Origin: Carposina sasakii
Taxonomy: Eukaryota > Arthropoda > Insecta > Lepidoptera > Carposinidae
Length of the DNA: 64,000 nucleotides
NCBI GenBank assembly: GCA_014607495.2
Contig: CP053157.1
Location: forward strand, 9,052,001 to 9,116,000
Direction: 5' to 3'
The notes below the pieces were generated by a model, which did no database searches, had not been told where the DNA came from, and saw only the letters and a list, made by a program, of their open reading frames with translations. Position 1 is the first letter of the stretch. Every line of letters begins with the position of its first letter. The position numbers and the translations under genes are program-made. Of the stretch, positions 11,691-22,535 are shown in pieces.

Positions 11691-13361
11691 TAAAGCTCCA
11701 TCCACACTTTCCAAACTCATCGAAACAAAAGCGCGCCAACATTATCAACAATGCGCACTGTCATCATGTGCGATCAACATACAGCTTGTTAAGCCAAGTT
11801 TTTGAAGTTACCTTAAGGAAACTTTCCGTGGAGGTTGTGGAGGCACCCGGGCAGTATTATCGGGTCTCAGACACGAAGTATTTGTTGGAACTAGTGGGTT
11901 TAACCCTTTTTTACAGGTTTAAAGTTACTGGACATGTCTTGAAGGTGTAACCTGTGCAATTTGTGCAATATTTTGACTTGCATTGTAATACTTTAGGACG
12001 CACTATAACATTCATATTTTTAGTCATACAGTGTTGTGTGTACGTATACGTAGTATTTTTAATAATAATAAACGAATATATCATCCTGCTCTTCCCGAAA
12101 CTGATATATCCCCGAATGATATTGCATTACGTTTTTTTTTTTTAAAATAGAAGAACATTTGCAACTCTAGATATTAAATTGGCCGTAACTAACTGTAGTT
12201 AGTTGTAGTTAGTTATAAACAACGTTCAAAAACGTTAGTTAATAACACGAATATTGTAACTGTTCCATGGCTCTTCCAGTATTTGAAGCTCTCTTTGCCG
12301 CCAGGACACGTCGAGCTGCCTAGCGGCGGAGCGCAATCACAGTCTGCTTTGTTTACAACACCCTTACAAGAGTTCACATACATCGGATACTTGCACGTCT
12401 ATTCTTCAATGAAGCACAGTTTACAATAGATAGTCAATAGATAACTTTGAGAACTTAAATAATTTTTGACACTAACAGTGATACATACTCGTATAGGTGA
12501 TGTGTACGAGTAAGTTCGACGAGGAAAAATATATCTGAAATAAGAAAACTAAGACGTTTTATAGGCAGAAAATACCTTTAGAGCAACCTGGTAAGAAGCA
12601 GTAAAAAAAATCACCTAAAAGTTTCAGTAAATACTCCTTAATCCTGATTGCTTAGAAATTGGCTAGGATTTATAAACCCGCTGAGAGAAAGCTAATGAAT
12701 TAAGTATTCAGCATTGTAGTATAAATGAAATATCATTAGTGTATTTTAGTACTTTTTGTGTTAAAATGGAAAGTATTGATCGATTCCAGGGTACTAAATG
12801 TAAATGGCCATTTACATCTAATATAATCCTCAACTAACTACAGGGTATCACTATAATAGACCGATCCTAAACGGCTTCACTCAGTAAAACCGGGTAATAT
12901 CAGTATCACTAAAATATCTCGCATATCTTCGCCGACCGGTCTCGAGGCACCTTTATTGATATCCAATATTCTAGTCCATGAACGAAGGGTTAAGAGGAGA
13001 TACGATACCATGACTAAGTCCACGCCATGCAGTATGCACCTTGGTGGAAACTGTAGGAGGAGACGCGGTAGGCAATGATGAACTGCAACTGAAAATGTAG
13101 CATAGGTACGAAACACCATAATGGACTAATCAATTACTAATATTTGCCTGTATCCTCCATCCGTGTGCAGCGGCGACAATGTTTTCCCTTTAATAACCTA
13201 TTTTTATGTACATTTCCCAACTCTTAGGCCCTTCCGTGATATAAAATTAAAGGTATATACACAATGTGAGACGCACGCTAACATAAATCTCACTATACTA
13301 ATGGTATGAAACCCATCGCGTCAGAAACGGTCACAACACGACACATTAAAAAACAATATAT
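11691..13361. other. No gene recognised
   Basis: AT-rich. Short repeats of TAGTTAGTTGTAGTTAGTTA lie around 12188-12220. The ORFs at 11954 and 12877 have no recognisable domain. Confidence 0.4.
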
Positions 13362-13935
13362 ATAAACTGACTTTTAAAAAAAAAATTTAACCGACTTCAA
13401 ACTTTAACTAAAAAGCGATAAATAACGTAACTAATTTATCTACTTAATACATATTAAATATCTCAAATTATTTAAATATTTACAACTTAATACCTAATAC
13501 TTTAACAAACTCATCTTTAACTATTTAAATATTTATAATTATCACTTATTTTTTGGAGTCGGTGCCAGCCTAGGTAACGTAGTGTTGATGGACGCGCGCG
13601 ACTGGCAAAGCCACACACACGGCAAAATATGTACAATACGGTGTAGTAGGCAGCGGTAATGCAATTTCCTATTCTTGGTTTTACTATTTAGTGTGGGTCA
13701 GTTTTCTTAATTACATTGATTTGTTTGGCTGGCACCGACTCCAAAAAATATGTGATAATTATAAATATTTAAATAGTTAAAGATGAGTTTGTTAAAGTAT
13801 TAGGTATTAAGTTGTAAATATTTAAATAATTTGAGATATTTAATATGTATTAAGTAGATAAATTAGTTACGTTATTTATCGCTTTTTAGTTAAAGTTTGA
13901 AGTCGGTTAAATTTTTTTTTTAAAAGTCAGTTTAT
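13362..13935. mobile_element. Foldback element with about 209-bp arms
   Basis: Arms at 13362-13570 and 13727-13935 are reverse complements with one mismatch that I can see, around a 156-bp loop. Each arm carries the AACCGACTTCAAA motif near its outer end and GGAGTCGGTGCCAGCC at its inner end. It has no coding capacity. The near-identity of the arms points to a recent origin or to gene conversion between them. Confidence 0.9.
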
Positions 13936-13991
13936 TTCTCGATTTTTAGTTGTGTTAATGCGTTGTGGACTTAAATAGATGCTAGTTTATA

Positions 13992-14377
13992 CAGGGTGAT
14001 TTTTGGTCGCCAACGTTCCCGAAAACTACGTAATCTCCTCATCATCGCTATCATTTTTCTCCTTGGAAGCATACCTGGGAAGTGTCTGGTTTCCAAAATA
14101 TTAGGGTCCAAAGTTGAGTAAATAGACTGCATTTTTCTGCATGAATGCACGTAGACGCGCGTAGCAAGATTTTTCACGAGAAATCATTAATATCTGTCTA
14201 TAAAAAAACTAACATAAACACTGGACACTATACATTTCGCCGATCAAGTACCTAATAAAAAAATTGTTTCAAAAAAATTTACATCGTTTCTCAGCATTTT
14301 TTTTTTGCATAAACTTACTTTATTTGATGTAAAGAGTACGTACCCTTATTTAAGGGTGGCAACGAAAAAACACCATG
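13992..14377 (+). mobile_element. CAGGGTG-family MITE, copy 4
   Basis: Full-length copy, CAGGGTGATTTTTGG to CACCATG (one substitution in the right terminus), flanked by TA. Confidence 0.85.
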
Positions 14378-14458
14378 TATACCTAAGGTTTTCATCATTA
14401 CCATCTCAGGAGTAGTATCTACCCGTATAAGTATCACGTTAGCCCTACATATATAGTT

Positions 14459-14556
14459 TCCATCGACCAATTGCAGTACTGTCCCCTAACTTCTAACCGT
14501 TAAGGAGTTCTGTAGCTTGACCATCAGCACAGCAGCATCAGATGTTGATTCAAGTA
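14459..14556 (-). repeat. Detached unit of the 129-bp minisatellite
   Basis: About 98 bp matching the array at 17997-18715, including the TAACCGTTAAGGAGTTCTG stretch and the GATGTTGATTCAAGTA end. It marks the left edge of the array that the retrotransposon at 14566-17585 later split. Confidence 0.8.
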
Positions 14557-14565
14557 TACCTCACA

Positions 14566-17500
14566 AGTAACAGATTGGCTTTGCCACGTTGAGGTCAGTG
14601 GTTTGCACCTGAAAAATCCTGAAAAAATAATTTTTCAGGAATTTTTCAGGAGGCACGTAAGCCTGGTCTGGTGAACGCCCGACGAGGGGGCCGCGACTTC
14701 CCGCGCCTACTGGAGGAGGGGCTACGGTGATATTTCGGTTTTTCCGCAATATCCCCCGCGAGATCCCTTTGGTGCTGGGGAGATCCCATAGTGCCACGTT
14801 ATCTTTGCGGACCTGTAGCTTCCGAACCAGACGTCGCACAGGGACGGGGTTTTCGGCCCTCGTCTTGTCGCTGGCAGGAGAGTTTGACACACCTGAAAAA
14901 TCCCATCAGGATTTTCAGGATTTTTCAGAAATTTTTTCAAAATTTACAAGGACCGGTCTGGCGAGCCCGCGACGAGGAGCCGCGGCTGTCTGCGCTCATC
15001 GGTAAGGGAGCTGTAGATTTTTTGACTCCTTGGCGGACATATTGGCCGCCATCTTGGAAAAACTTCGGCGGCAATAACTCGGGCCCGGGTGGTCGCAGAG
15101 AGCCGGGGTTTTCGCTGCTGGACTCGTTGGACGGAACCCTTTCTGACTAAACGGACCTCAAACTCTACATAGAGTTTCTGATAGAGTCAAAATTTTTATC
15201 TGACTTTGTTTCCCCTGTCAGCGACTTTAGTTTCTAAGTGACATCCTGAGCAGTATTCTGCCAGGATATTAGATAATAAGTGTTATTCCTTTCTTTTTCT
15301 TTGTTTTCCTTTTTTACTCTCTTTTATTGTATTTTAACTTTATTTTGACTATCACGAGCAGTTTTCTGTCGTGATACTAGATATAAGTTAGATTTAAGAC
15401 TGCTGCTGACCTAAAAAATCTGACAAAATGATGCCGGGAGCGCGAACCCCTGTAAGCAGGAATAAGCCCACTCCTCCACCGGAAGCTCTCTTGATATCTC
15501 CCGGGCCTTCCGGGAGCTGCAATCCCGATACTGGGACGCGATATTTCAATGCAGATATTGGGAAAATGACATACTACCACATCGGCGCAAACGCAAGAAT
15601 CCTCTCCCCGGCAAAACTCAAACAACCCGAGTCGACGCCCCAGGAGAGAATGCCAACCCGCTCCAGGGTCCTGGAGGCAACACAAGCGGCACGTAAGGCA
15701 CGGTCACTAATAGATAGCGGGCGTAACATCCGCACTGACATAAAGACCGGAGTGCTCTCAGCCATCGACGTCCTCCTGAAATTGGTGAAGGAGTCCGAAG
15801 GGGATAGGCGCACAGACTCTCGGGAGCTGAGGAGACTCTCCAGAGACACTCAAAAACCGATCGAGCCAGAAAAAATCGTGGACCCCCTGAGGACAACGTT
15901 AGAAGAACATGGCAAGATACTTCAGGACACGGCCCAGCAGCTGCGAGAGTTGAAGGAGGAGGTGGCTGAGCAGCGGAAGGAGGCGGAGGTACGAGGAGCG
16001 ACTTACGCCAGCGTTGCGGCTGGTGTCGCACCGAGTAACAGGCTGGAGCCTACAGCAAAACCACCGCTACACTCACTGGTGGTCACCTCAAACGTGGCGA
16101 CTGAGTCGAGCGACGAGATCCTCACCAAAATAAGAACGGCCATTGACGCCAAAAGTGGGGGCCTGAGAATCCACAGAGTGAGGAAGGCTAAAGGGGGTAA
16201 AGTGATTATGGGATGCGGGTCAAAGGAAGACAGAGATAAGGTCGCAAATAAAATAAGATCTGTGGGAAACCACCTCACTGTCGAGGAGGTCAAAAACAGA
16301 AACCCGTTGGTGGTTCTTAAGGGCGTGTTGCATTGTAACAGTGATAATGATATCATAAGCGCCCTTAAGGGCCAAAACGCCGATGTCTTTGCCAACCTCG
16401 AGAGTGGGGAGGACGAGGTAGAGATTCGCTACCGTAAGAAGACGCGCAACACGCAGCTGGAGCACGTTGTGGCTCAGGTGTCGCCCAAGGTCTGGGGGCG
16501 GATGACGTCGGCTGGGTCCATGTTTATAGACATGCAGAGGGTCAAGGTGGAGGATCAATCCCCCTTGGTCCAATGCTCTAAGTGTCTGGGATATGGGCAT
16601 GGCCGGCGCTTCTGTGATCGGGCCGAAGAGCGGTGCTGTCACTGCGGCGGGCCCCATATGCGTGCGGAATGCGCTGATTGGTTAGCGGGGGAGCCACCCT
16701 CATGTACAAACTGTACGCGGTCGGGACTGGCCAAGGCGGACCACAACGCCTTCAGCGATACCTGTCCAGTAAGACAGAAGTGGGACGCACTGGCCAGATG
16801 CTCGACTGCGTACAGTTGAGGGTACTTCAGGGAATCGGAACGGTTGTGATCGCTTAAACACAAGACTCTCATAGGACAGTTTAAAATATTTAAACAACTC
16901 TGCTTAGTAATTAAGAAGAGACACCAAAGTAGAGCCCGGAGCAACGAAAGTTGTTATAGCTGGAATAAGCGACAACAACCGTCCGTTAACCATAGTGCGA
17001 TAAATAATAGATGCTGTAAATAAAGTAATAAGTCTGTAAGTAAACTGCTATATATAGTTAGACTATATACATCCAGTTTTAAACTAATAGATCTTAACTA
17101 TAGTATGTACTAGAAGTAAGTTGGCTGACAAATACCCAGCACAGATAAAGATAATAGAACCTTAATATGCTTTAGATATAAGAACTGTTATAAATAGATT
17201 AAGTAAAAATTGGTAAAACACGTAATTAGATATAAGGTAACGTAATGTAAAATAGAGTGTAAAAATAAATAAATGTAAAAGCTGCTATCCTAAACCCATC
17301 CCAATAGACAAAATAATGACAACAAACAAATTTAAGAAGTAACTTAACAGATTAAGCGATGGCCCTGATCGCTAGATATACACACATGTAGGACACACAA
17401 AGTTGCAGAAAATAAGTATTTAAAATGTATGTATGAGATAGAAAACTGTAAGGTCGAAATAAATCTTGTAGACCACTCATTATAATAACGCCTTCAGCTA

Positions 17501-17585
17501 AAAAATAAAAATAATAGGTCAACACACCCCTGACATGACGTCAGGGAAGAAGCAGCAGCTACACAAAAAAAAAAAAAAAAAAAAA
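14566..17585 (+). mobile_element. ORF1-only non-LTR retrotransposon (R1-clade-like), no ORF2
   Basis: A long GC-richer 5' leader (about 14566-15427) carries two related units starting near 14600 and 14890, each with CCTGAAAAAT inverted repeats and a CGACGAGG...CCGCG block. It is followed by intact ORF1 (15428-16819), a 3' region of about 750 bp, a stem-loop at 17528-17546 (7-bp stem, 5-nt loop) and a poly(A) tail of about 21 at 17565-17585. Nothing resembling endonuclease or reverse transcriptase lies between ORF1 and the tail. It sits inside the 129-bp minisatellite: array sequence is present on both sides. The left boundary and target duplication are not resolved. Confidence 0.8.
15428..16819 (+). 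CDS. ORF1 (Gag-like nucleic-acid binding protein) of an R1-like retrotransposon
   Basis: 463 residues from an ATG shortly after the GC-rich leader. A predicted coiled-coil region lies at about 155-190, rich in Leu, Glu and Lys. It is followed by the globular domain typical of R1/LOA-type Gag proteins (about 225-380). Three CCHC-type zinc knuckles end the protein: C383-C386-H391-C396, C403-C406-H410-C415 and C426-C429-H439-C446. Known proteins of this kind bind the element RNA and form the ribonucleoprotein that reaches the target DNA. The frame is uninterrupted. The usual downstream ORF2 is absent, so mobility would need reverse transcriptase supplied in trans. Minus-strand ORFs across it are shadows. 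Confidence 0.85.
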   Translation: MMPGARTPVSRNKPTPPPEALLISPGPSGSCNPDTGTRYFNADIGKMTYYHIGANARILSPAKLKQPESTPQERMPTRSRVLEATQAARKARSLIDSGRNIRTDIKTGVLSAIDVLLKLVKESEGDRRTDSRELRRLSRDTQKPIEPEKIVDPLRTTLEEHGKILQDTAQQLRELKEEVAEQRKEAEVRGATYASVAAGVAPSNRLEPTAKPPLHSLVVTSNVATESSDEILTKIRTAIDAKSGGLRIHRVRKAKGGKVIMGCGSKEDRDKVANKIRSVGNHLTVEEVKNRNPLVVLKGVLHCNSDNDIISALKGQNADVFANLESGEDEVEIRYRKKTRNTQLEHVVAQVSPKVWGRMTSAGSMFIDMQRVKVEDQSPLVQCSKCLGYGHGRRFCDRAEERCCHCGGPHMRAECADWLAGEPPSCTNCTRSGLAKADHNAFSDTCPVRQKWDALARCSTAYS

Positions 17586-17614
17586 GCAACAAGTTAGCCC
17601 TACATACTACTATA

Positions 17615-17994
17615 CAGGGTGATTTTTGGTCGTCAACGTTCCCGAAAACTACGGAATCTCCTCATCATCACGATCATTTTTCTCCATGGAAGCATACCTG
17701 GGAAGTGTCTGGTTTCCAAAATATTAGGGTCCAAAGTTGAGTAAATAGACTGCGTTTTTCTGCATAAATGCACATAGACGCGCGTAGCAGGATTTTTTCA
17801 CGAAAAATAATTAATATCTGTCTATAAAAAAACTAACATAAACACTAGACACTATAAATTTCGCACGATCAAGGAATTAAATTTTTTTTTTTTAATAATT
17901 TTTTTTTCCCAGCATTTTTTTTGGCATAAACTTACTTTATTTCATGTATAGAATACGTACCCTTCGTTAAAGGTGGCCACAAAAAAACATCCTG
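17615..17994 (+). mobile_element. CAGGGTG-family MITE, copy 5, nested in the minisatellite
   Basis: Starts CAGGGTGATTTTTGG and ends ACATCCTG. The flanks are halves of a 129-bp array unit (CATACTAC before, TAGTTTCCATCG after), so it jumped into the array with TA duplication. Its last part, from about 17825, is included in the later tandem duplication. Confidence 0.85.
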
Positions 17995-17996
17995 TA

Positions 17997-18715
17997 TAGT
18001 TTCCATCGACCAATTGCAGTACTGTCTCCCAACTCCTAACCGTTAAGGAGTTCTGTAGCTTCATCGTCAGAACAGCAGCATCAGATGTTGATTCAAGTAA
18101 CACGTTAGCCCTACATACTAATAAATAGTTTCCATCGACCAATTGCAGTACTGTGGAGTTCTGTAGCTTCATCATCAGCACAGCAGCATCAGATGTTGAT
18201 TCAAGTAACACGTTAGCCCTACATACTACTAAATAGTTTCCATCGACCAATTGCTGTACTGTCTCCCAACTCGTAACCGTTAAGGAGTTCTGTAGCTTTA
18301 TCATCAGCACAGCAGCATCAGATGTTGATTCGAGTAATACGTCAGCCCTACACACTACTAAATAGTTTTCATCGACCAATTGCTGTACTGTCTCCCAACT
18401 CCTAACCGTTAAGGAGTTCTGTAGCTTCATCATCAGCACAGCAGCATCAGATGTTGATTCAAGTAACACGTTAGCCTTATATACTACTAAATAGTTTTCA
18501 TCGACCTATTGCAGTACTGTCTCCCAACTCCTAACCGTTAAGGAGTTCTGTAGCTTCATCATCAGCACAGCAGCATCAGATGTTGATTCAAGTAACATGT
18601 TAGCCCTACATACTACTAAATAGTTTCCATTGATCAATTGCAGTACTGTATCCAAACTCCTAACCGTTAAGGAGTTCTGTAGCTTCATCATCAGCACAGC
18701 AGCATTAGATGTTGA
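17997..18715 (-). repeat. 129-bp minisatellite array, open in frame (first copy)
   Basis: Five full or nearly full units and one partial, starting at 17997, 18126 (short, 108 bp), 18234, 18363, 18492 and 18621. The period is 129 bp, exactly 43 codons, and the minus strand stays open across several units (17942-18469 and 18506-18775). The repeating peptide contains the blocks STSDAAVLMMKLQNSL and QLVDGNYLVVCRAN. The unit includes a short palindrome, CTCCTAACCGTTAAGGAG. No promoter or known domain is visible, so I treat it as satellite DNA that happens to be open, not as an established gene. Confidence 0.85.
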
Positions 18716-18779
18716 CACCCTGAAGCATATACCTGAGTAAGACATGATTACGTAACAAAAGCACCATGCGTGCATACAA

Positions 18780-18990
18780 TTTTCGGTGGTTGCCCTTGAT
18801 TTCTCCTGGATCCCATCATCAGATCCTGACCTGGTGAAAATGGGACCACCTCAGAAGTGAACTCTATCCAACAAAAAAAAAAATTTTTGAAATCCGTTTA
18901 TAATTGACGGAAATATCGGTGAACATACATAAAAAAAAATTATACATACAGACGAATTGAGAACCTCCTCCTTTTTTTGAAGTCGGTTAA
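18780..18990 (-). repeat. AACCGACTTCAAA-type interspersed repeat
   Basis: On the minus strand it starts AACCGACTTCAAAAAAAGG and continues through AATTCGTCTGTATG to the GGATCTGATGATGGGATCC region. A related copy lies at 25528-25745 and the duplicated copy at 19945-20155. Confidence 0.7.
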
Positions 18991-20156
18991 TAAAAAAACT
19001 AACATAAACACTAGACACTATAAATTTCGCACGATCAAGGAATTAATTTTTTTTTTTTTATAAATTTTTTTTCCCAGCATTTTTTTTGGCATAAACTTAC
19101 TTTATTTCATGTATAGAATACGTACCCTTCGTTAAAGGTGGCCACAAAAAAACATCCTGTATAGTTTCCATCGACCAATTGCAGTACTGTCTCCCAACTC
19201 CTAACCGTTAAGGAGTTCTGTAGCTTCATCGTCAGAACAGCAGCATCAGATGTTGATTCAAGTAACACGTTAGCCCTACATACTAATAAATAGTTTCCAT
19301 CGACCAATTGCAGTACTGTGGAGTTCTGTAGCTTCATCATCAGCACAGCAGCATCAGATGTTGATTCAAGTAACACGTTAGCCCTACATACTACTAAATA
19401 GTTTCCATCGACCAATTGCTGTACTGTCTCCCAACTCGTAACCGTTAAGGAGTTCTGTAGCTTTATCATCAGCACAGCAGCATCAGATGTTGATTCGAGT
19501 AATACGTCAGCCCTACATACTACTAAATAGTTTTCATCGACCAATTGCGGTACTGTCTCCCAACTCCTAACCGTTAAGGAGTTCTGTAGCTTCATCATCA
19601 GCACAGCAGCATCAGATGTTGATTCAAGTAACACGTTAGCCTTATATACTACTAAATAGTTTTCATCGACCTATTGCAGTACTGTCTCCCAACTCCTAAC
19701 CGTTAAGGAGTTCTGTAGCTTCATCATCAGCACAGCAGCATCAGATGTTGATTCAAGTAACATGTTAGCCCTACATACTACTAAATAGTTTCCATTGATC
19801 AATTGCAGTACTGTATCCAAACTCCTAACCGTTAAGGAGTTCTGTAGCTTCATCATCAGCACAGCAGCATTAGATGTTGACACCCTGAAGCATATACCTG
19901 AGTAAGACATGATTACGTAACAAAAGCACCATGCGTGCATACAATTTTCGGTGGTTGCCCTTGATTTCTCCTGGATCCCATCATCAGATCCTGACCTGGT
20001 GAAAATGGGACCACCTCAGAAGTGAACTCTATCCAACAAAAAAAAAAAAATTTTGAAATCCGTTTATAATTGACGGAAATATCGGTGAACATACATAAAA
20101 AAAAATTATACATACAGACGAATTGAGAACCTCCTCCTTTTTTTGAAGTCGGTTAA
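18991..20156. repeat. Tandem duplication of 17825-18990
   Basis: About 1,165 bp repeated head to tail with only a handful of differences. Equivalent ORFs start 1,165 bp apart (17942 and 19107; 18506 and 19671). The copy carries the right part of the MITE, the whole 129-bp array (19162-19880) and the AACCGACTTC repeat. The high identity means a recent duplication or an assembly duplication. Confidence 0.9.
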
Positions 20157-20698
20157 AAATGAACCAATTTAGGTCTAAGATATAGTAGATCTTAGACTTA
20201 CAATTTCCCAAGTTACCCACCGAATATATAATAAACTACCATCGTCAATATAATAATTTCATCAACTAGCAGAAAAACCGTATGAGAACCAAGCAAAAAT
20301 GTTTAAAAAAACATAAGGTACTCATATATAAAAACAGATAAATAAAATAAAAGCGTATGTAACGGTGACGCTTTTTTTTAACATAAGTTTGTAGGTCAAC
20401 TCTTCTTTGCACTGGTTTAATGTTCTAATCCAGCTATTTGATACGAATGGGGATTCTGTAATGCCCCGTATCGGGAAACATGACAAGAGGTAGGCATATC
20501 GGGAATGTATGTAAATGGCGCTGCTGAAAGGTGACTTTAAAATGTTTCAAAATTTAAATATTTCGTTGACAGGTTGAATTTAAAATGTATTTTGTTTTAT
20601 AACAAATAGTAAATAGATTGTGAGCACAGTATAGTAAGTAGTACAAACACTGAATTTAAAAAATAAATATCGATACCCGCAGAGCACAGGTGACTCTT
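20157..20698. other. No gene recognised
   Basis: AT-rich non-coding sequence with no repeat family I can name. Confidence 0.4.
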
Positions 20699-20980
20699 GA
20701 CGGCCGATTGGTAGTAGTGACCCTGCCCGCCACGCCATAGGATCTGGGTTCGAATCCCGGTTGGTGCAGTCATGGACTTTTCTATTATATCTTCCTATAA
20801 TATGTATTTAACAATGTTTCTATATATTTATTTATATGATGATGATGATGATCTCTGACCGTATTTCAGCCAAGGCGACCAATCGCTAGGAGATGTATTT
20901 ATATACCGTTCCTTAGAACCCATAAGACAATACCTTAGGGATCTTAGTGTGGGACTAGGCTCGTGTGTTGTGAAGTATGG
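20699..20980 (+). mobile_element. tRNA-derived SINE, GACGGCCGATTGG family, copy 1
   Basis: The head has a polymerase III B box (GGGTTCGAATCCC, 20748-20760) and an A-box-like region. The body contains TATATACCGTTCC, ACCTTAGGGATCTTAGTGTGG and GTGTTGTGAAG. The same head and body order occurs on the minus strand at 28225-28440 and 56665-56905, which defines a SINE family. Confidence 0.75.
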
Positions 20981-21249
20981 AATATATACGGTTATTTCAC
21001 TTATCCGACTTGACTATCCAACCTGGAAGAGAAACGTGTTTTTCCCAAGCTTTACACTCAGAGGGGATTAATAGGAATTTTCATATTTCAACTGTGTTTG
21101 TAGGTAAGGATAACTAGTAAGATTTTAATCACCGAATGTCATGTCAATAGAAATCAGTCACCTAAGTTCAAGCATACTGCGATATTTTATTTTATTGTAG
21201 GGAAGATTTACAGCAGTATAACATCATTAACTTTAAGACTATCCATATA

Positions 21250-21472
21250 TAGGGTGTTTTTTCGTTGCCACCCTTAACAAAGGGTACGTACATACATCAA
21301 ATAAAGTAAGTTTTTTCCAAAAAAATGCTGGGAAACGATGTAATTAAAAAAAAAAAAAATGTTTCTAATTACTTGGTCGGGCGACCCAGGTATGCTTCCA
21401 TGGAGAAAAATGGTCGTGATGATGAGGAGATTCCGTAGTTTTCGGGAAAGTTGACGACTAAAAATCACCCTG
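21250..21472 (-). mobile_element. CAGGGTG-family MITE, copy 6 (internal deletion)
   Basis: Both ends are present (TAGGGTGTTTTTTCG and AAATCACCCTG), but about 165 bp of the interior is missing compared with copy 1. Confidence 0.8.
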
Positions 21473-21595
21473 TATACTATGCCAATCACAAATATCCGCG
21501 TATAAATATTGAAATTAGAGAGGTAGGTGTGAACGTATTATTACTCAGAGTTTTCGATACGAAGTCACTTTACCCTTGGAGTATTTCCGAAATAG

Positions 21596-22535
21596 GGTAG
21601 CCACAACTGTAGGATCATATAGTAGATTCCACAGGTCTTTCGTTGGTTAACACCACGATTATTCTTGCTAGTGGTCTTCTTTACCTATCTATGAGAGCGT
21701 TACGCCAGCAGAAATGTGACGAATATGGTCATATAAGTGTGATACATAATTAGAAATATAGCTTCTGTAAATGTTAAGCCTTTTTTTTAATTTGGTAAAG
21801 TGATAGTTTTTTAGTTATTTGAGAAAAACAGACTCGGCTGGCCCGGCTGGGGTAACGTTGCCGCAGCCAGATGTTTTGTTTTCTACGTGGTATTTTGCAA
21901 TAAATGTTATGTAAATAATTATATATCAATTAGAAATGAATGTTAAAACTTATTTTGTATTCGTATTTGCTATGGCTGCGACGATATTCAAAATCCTGCT
22001 GGAGTAACGTTTGCGCATTTGCTGGATCTCAGAATTGACTGAGCGAATAATTATATTTTTTTACAGAATATCCGGCTAATTAGTTATAATTTGGTACGCA
22101 ATAAAATAAATTATCAGTTTACCAAATTTGAAAATAGGCTTACCATTTATTTACAGAAGCTGTATTTCTAATTATCTACGAGTATCACCCTTAGATGCCC
22201 ATTTTCGCTACTTTTCGGCTGGCGTAACGCTCTCCCTCTCTATCATCTTTACCTTAAGACCATGGTGTCAAACGAAGAAGTCCAAAAGACTTATTGGTCG
22301 ATTGACACCATGGTATCCATCGCGCAATTGACAAAAGGTCCTTGTGCAGTTGACACCGCGGTGTCATCGGCTCGTGGTGTCAATCGACGAAAGACCTGAT
22401 TCCACAGCTATAGCAAGCATAGCGGTAACACATGTACATATCAGTGGTAAGTTTTTAGCATATCGTCTGAGAAAATGCCCGAGTTCCTTTATTTGCAGCT
22501 AATATTTACTCGTAAAGCCCCGCATCAGCACAGGA
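21596..22535 (+). repeat. Region with GCATCAGCACAGGA-type fragments and a dyad-rich block
   Basis: Copies of the repeat seen at 9310 occur at about 21596-21660 and 22390-22535. Between them, 22255-22400 carries several CACCATGG/GACACC motifs in both orientations. I see no gene; the ORF at 22128-22331 shows no domain. Confidence 0.45.

Noticed and set aside
15574..16897. Several minus-strand ORFs of 65-145 codons
   Set aside because: They are shadows of the GC-rich ORF1 of the retrotransposon and carry no domains.
17942..19940. 175- and 89-codon minus ORFs as real genes
   Set aside because: They coincide with the 129-bp minisatellite, run into MITE sequence at their ends and occur twice only because of the tandem duplication.
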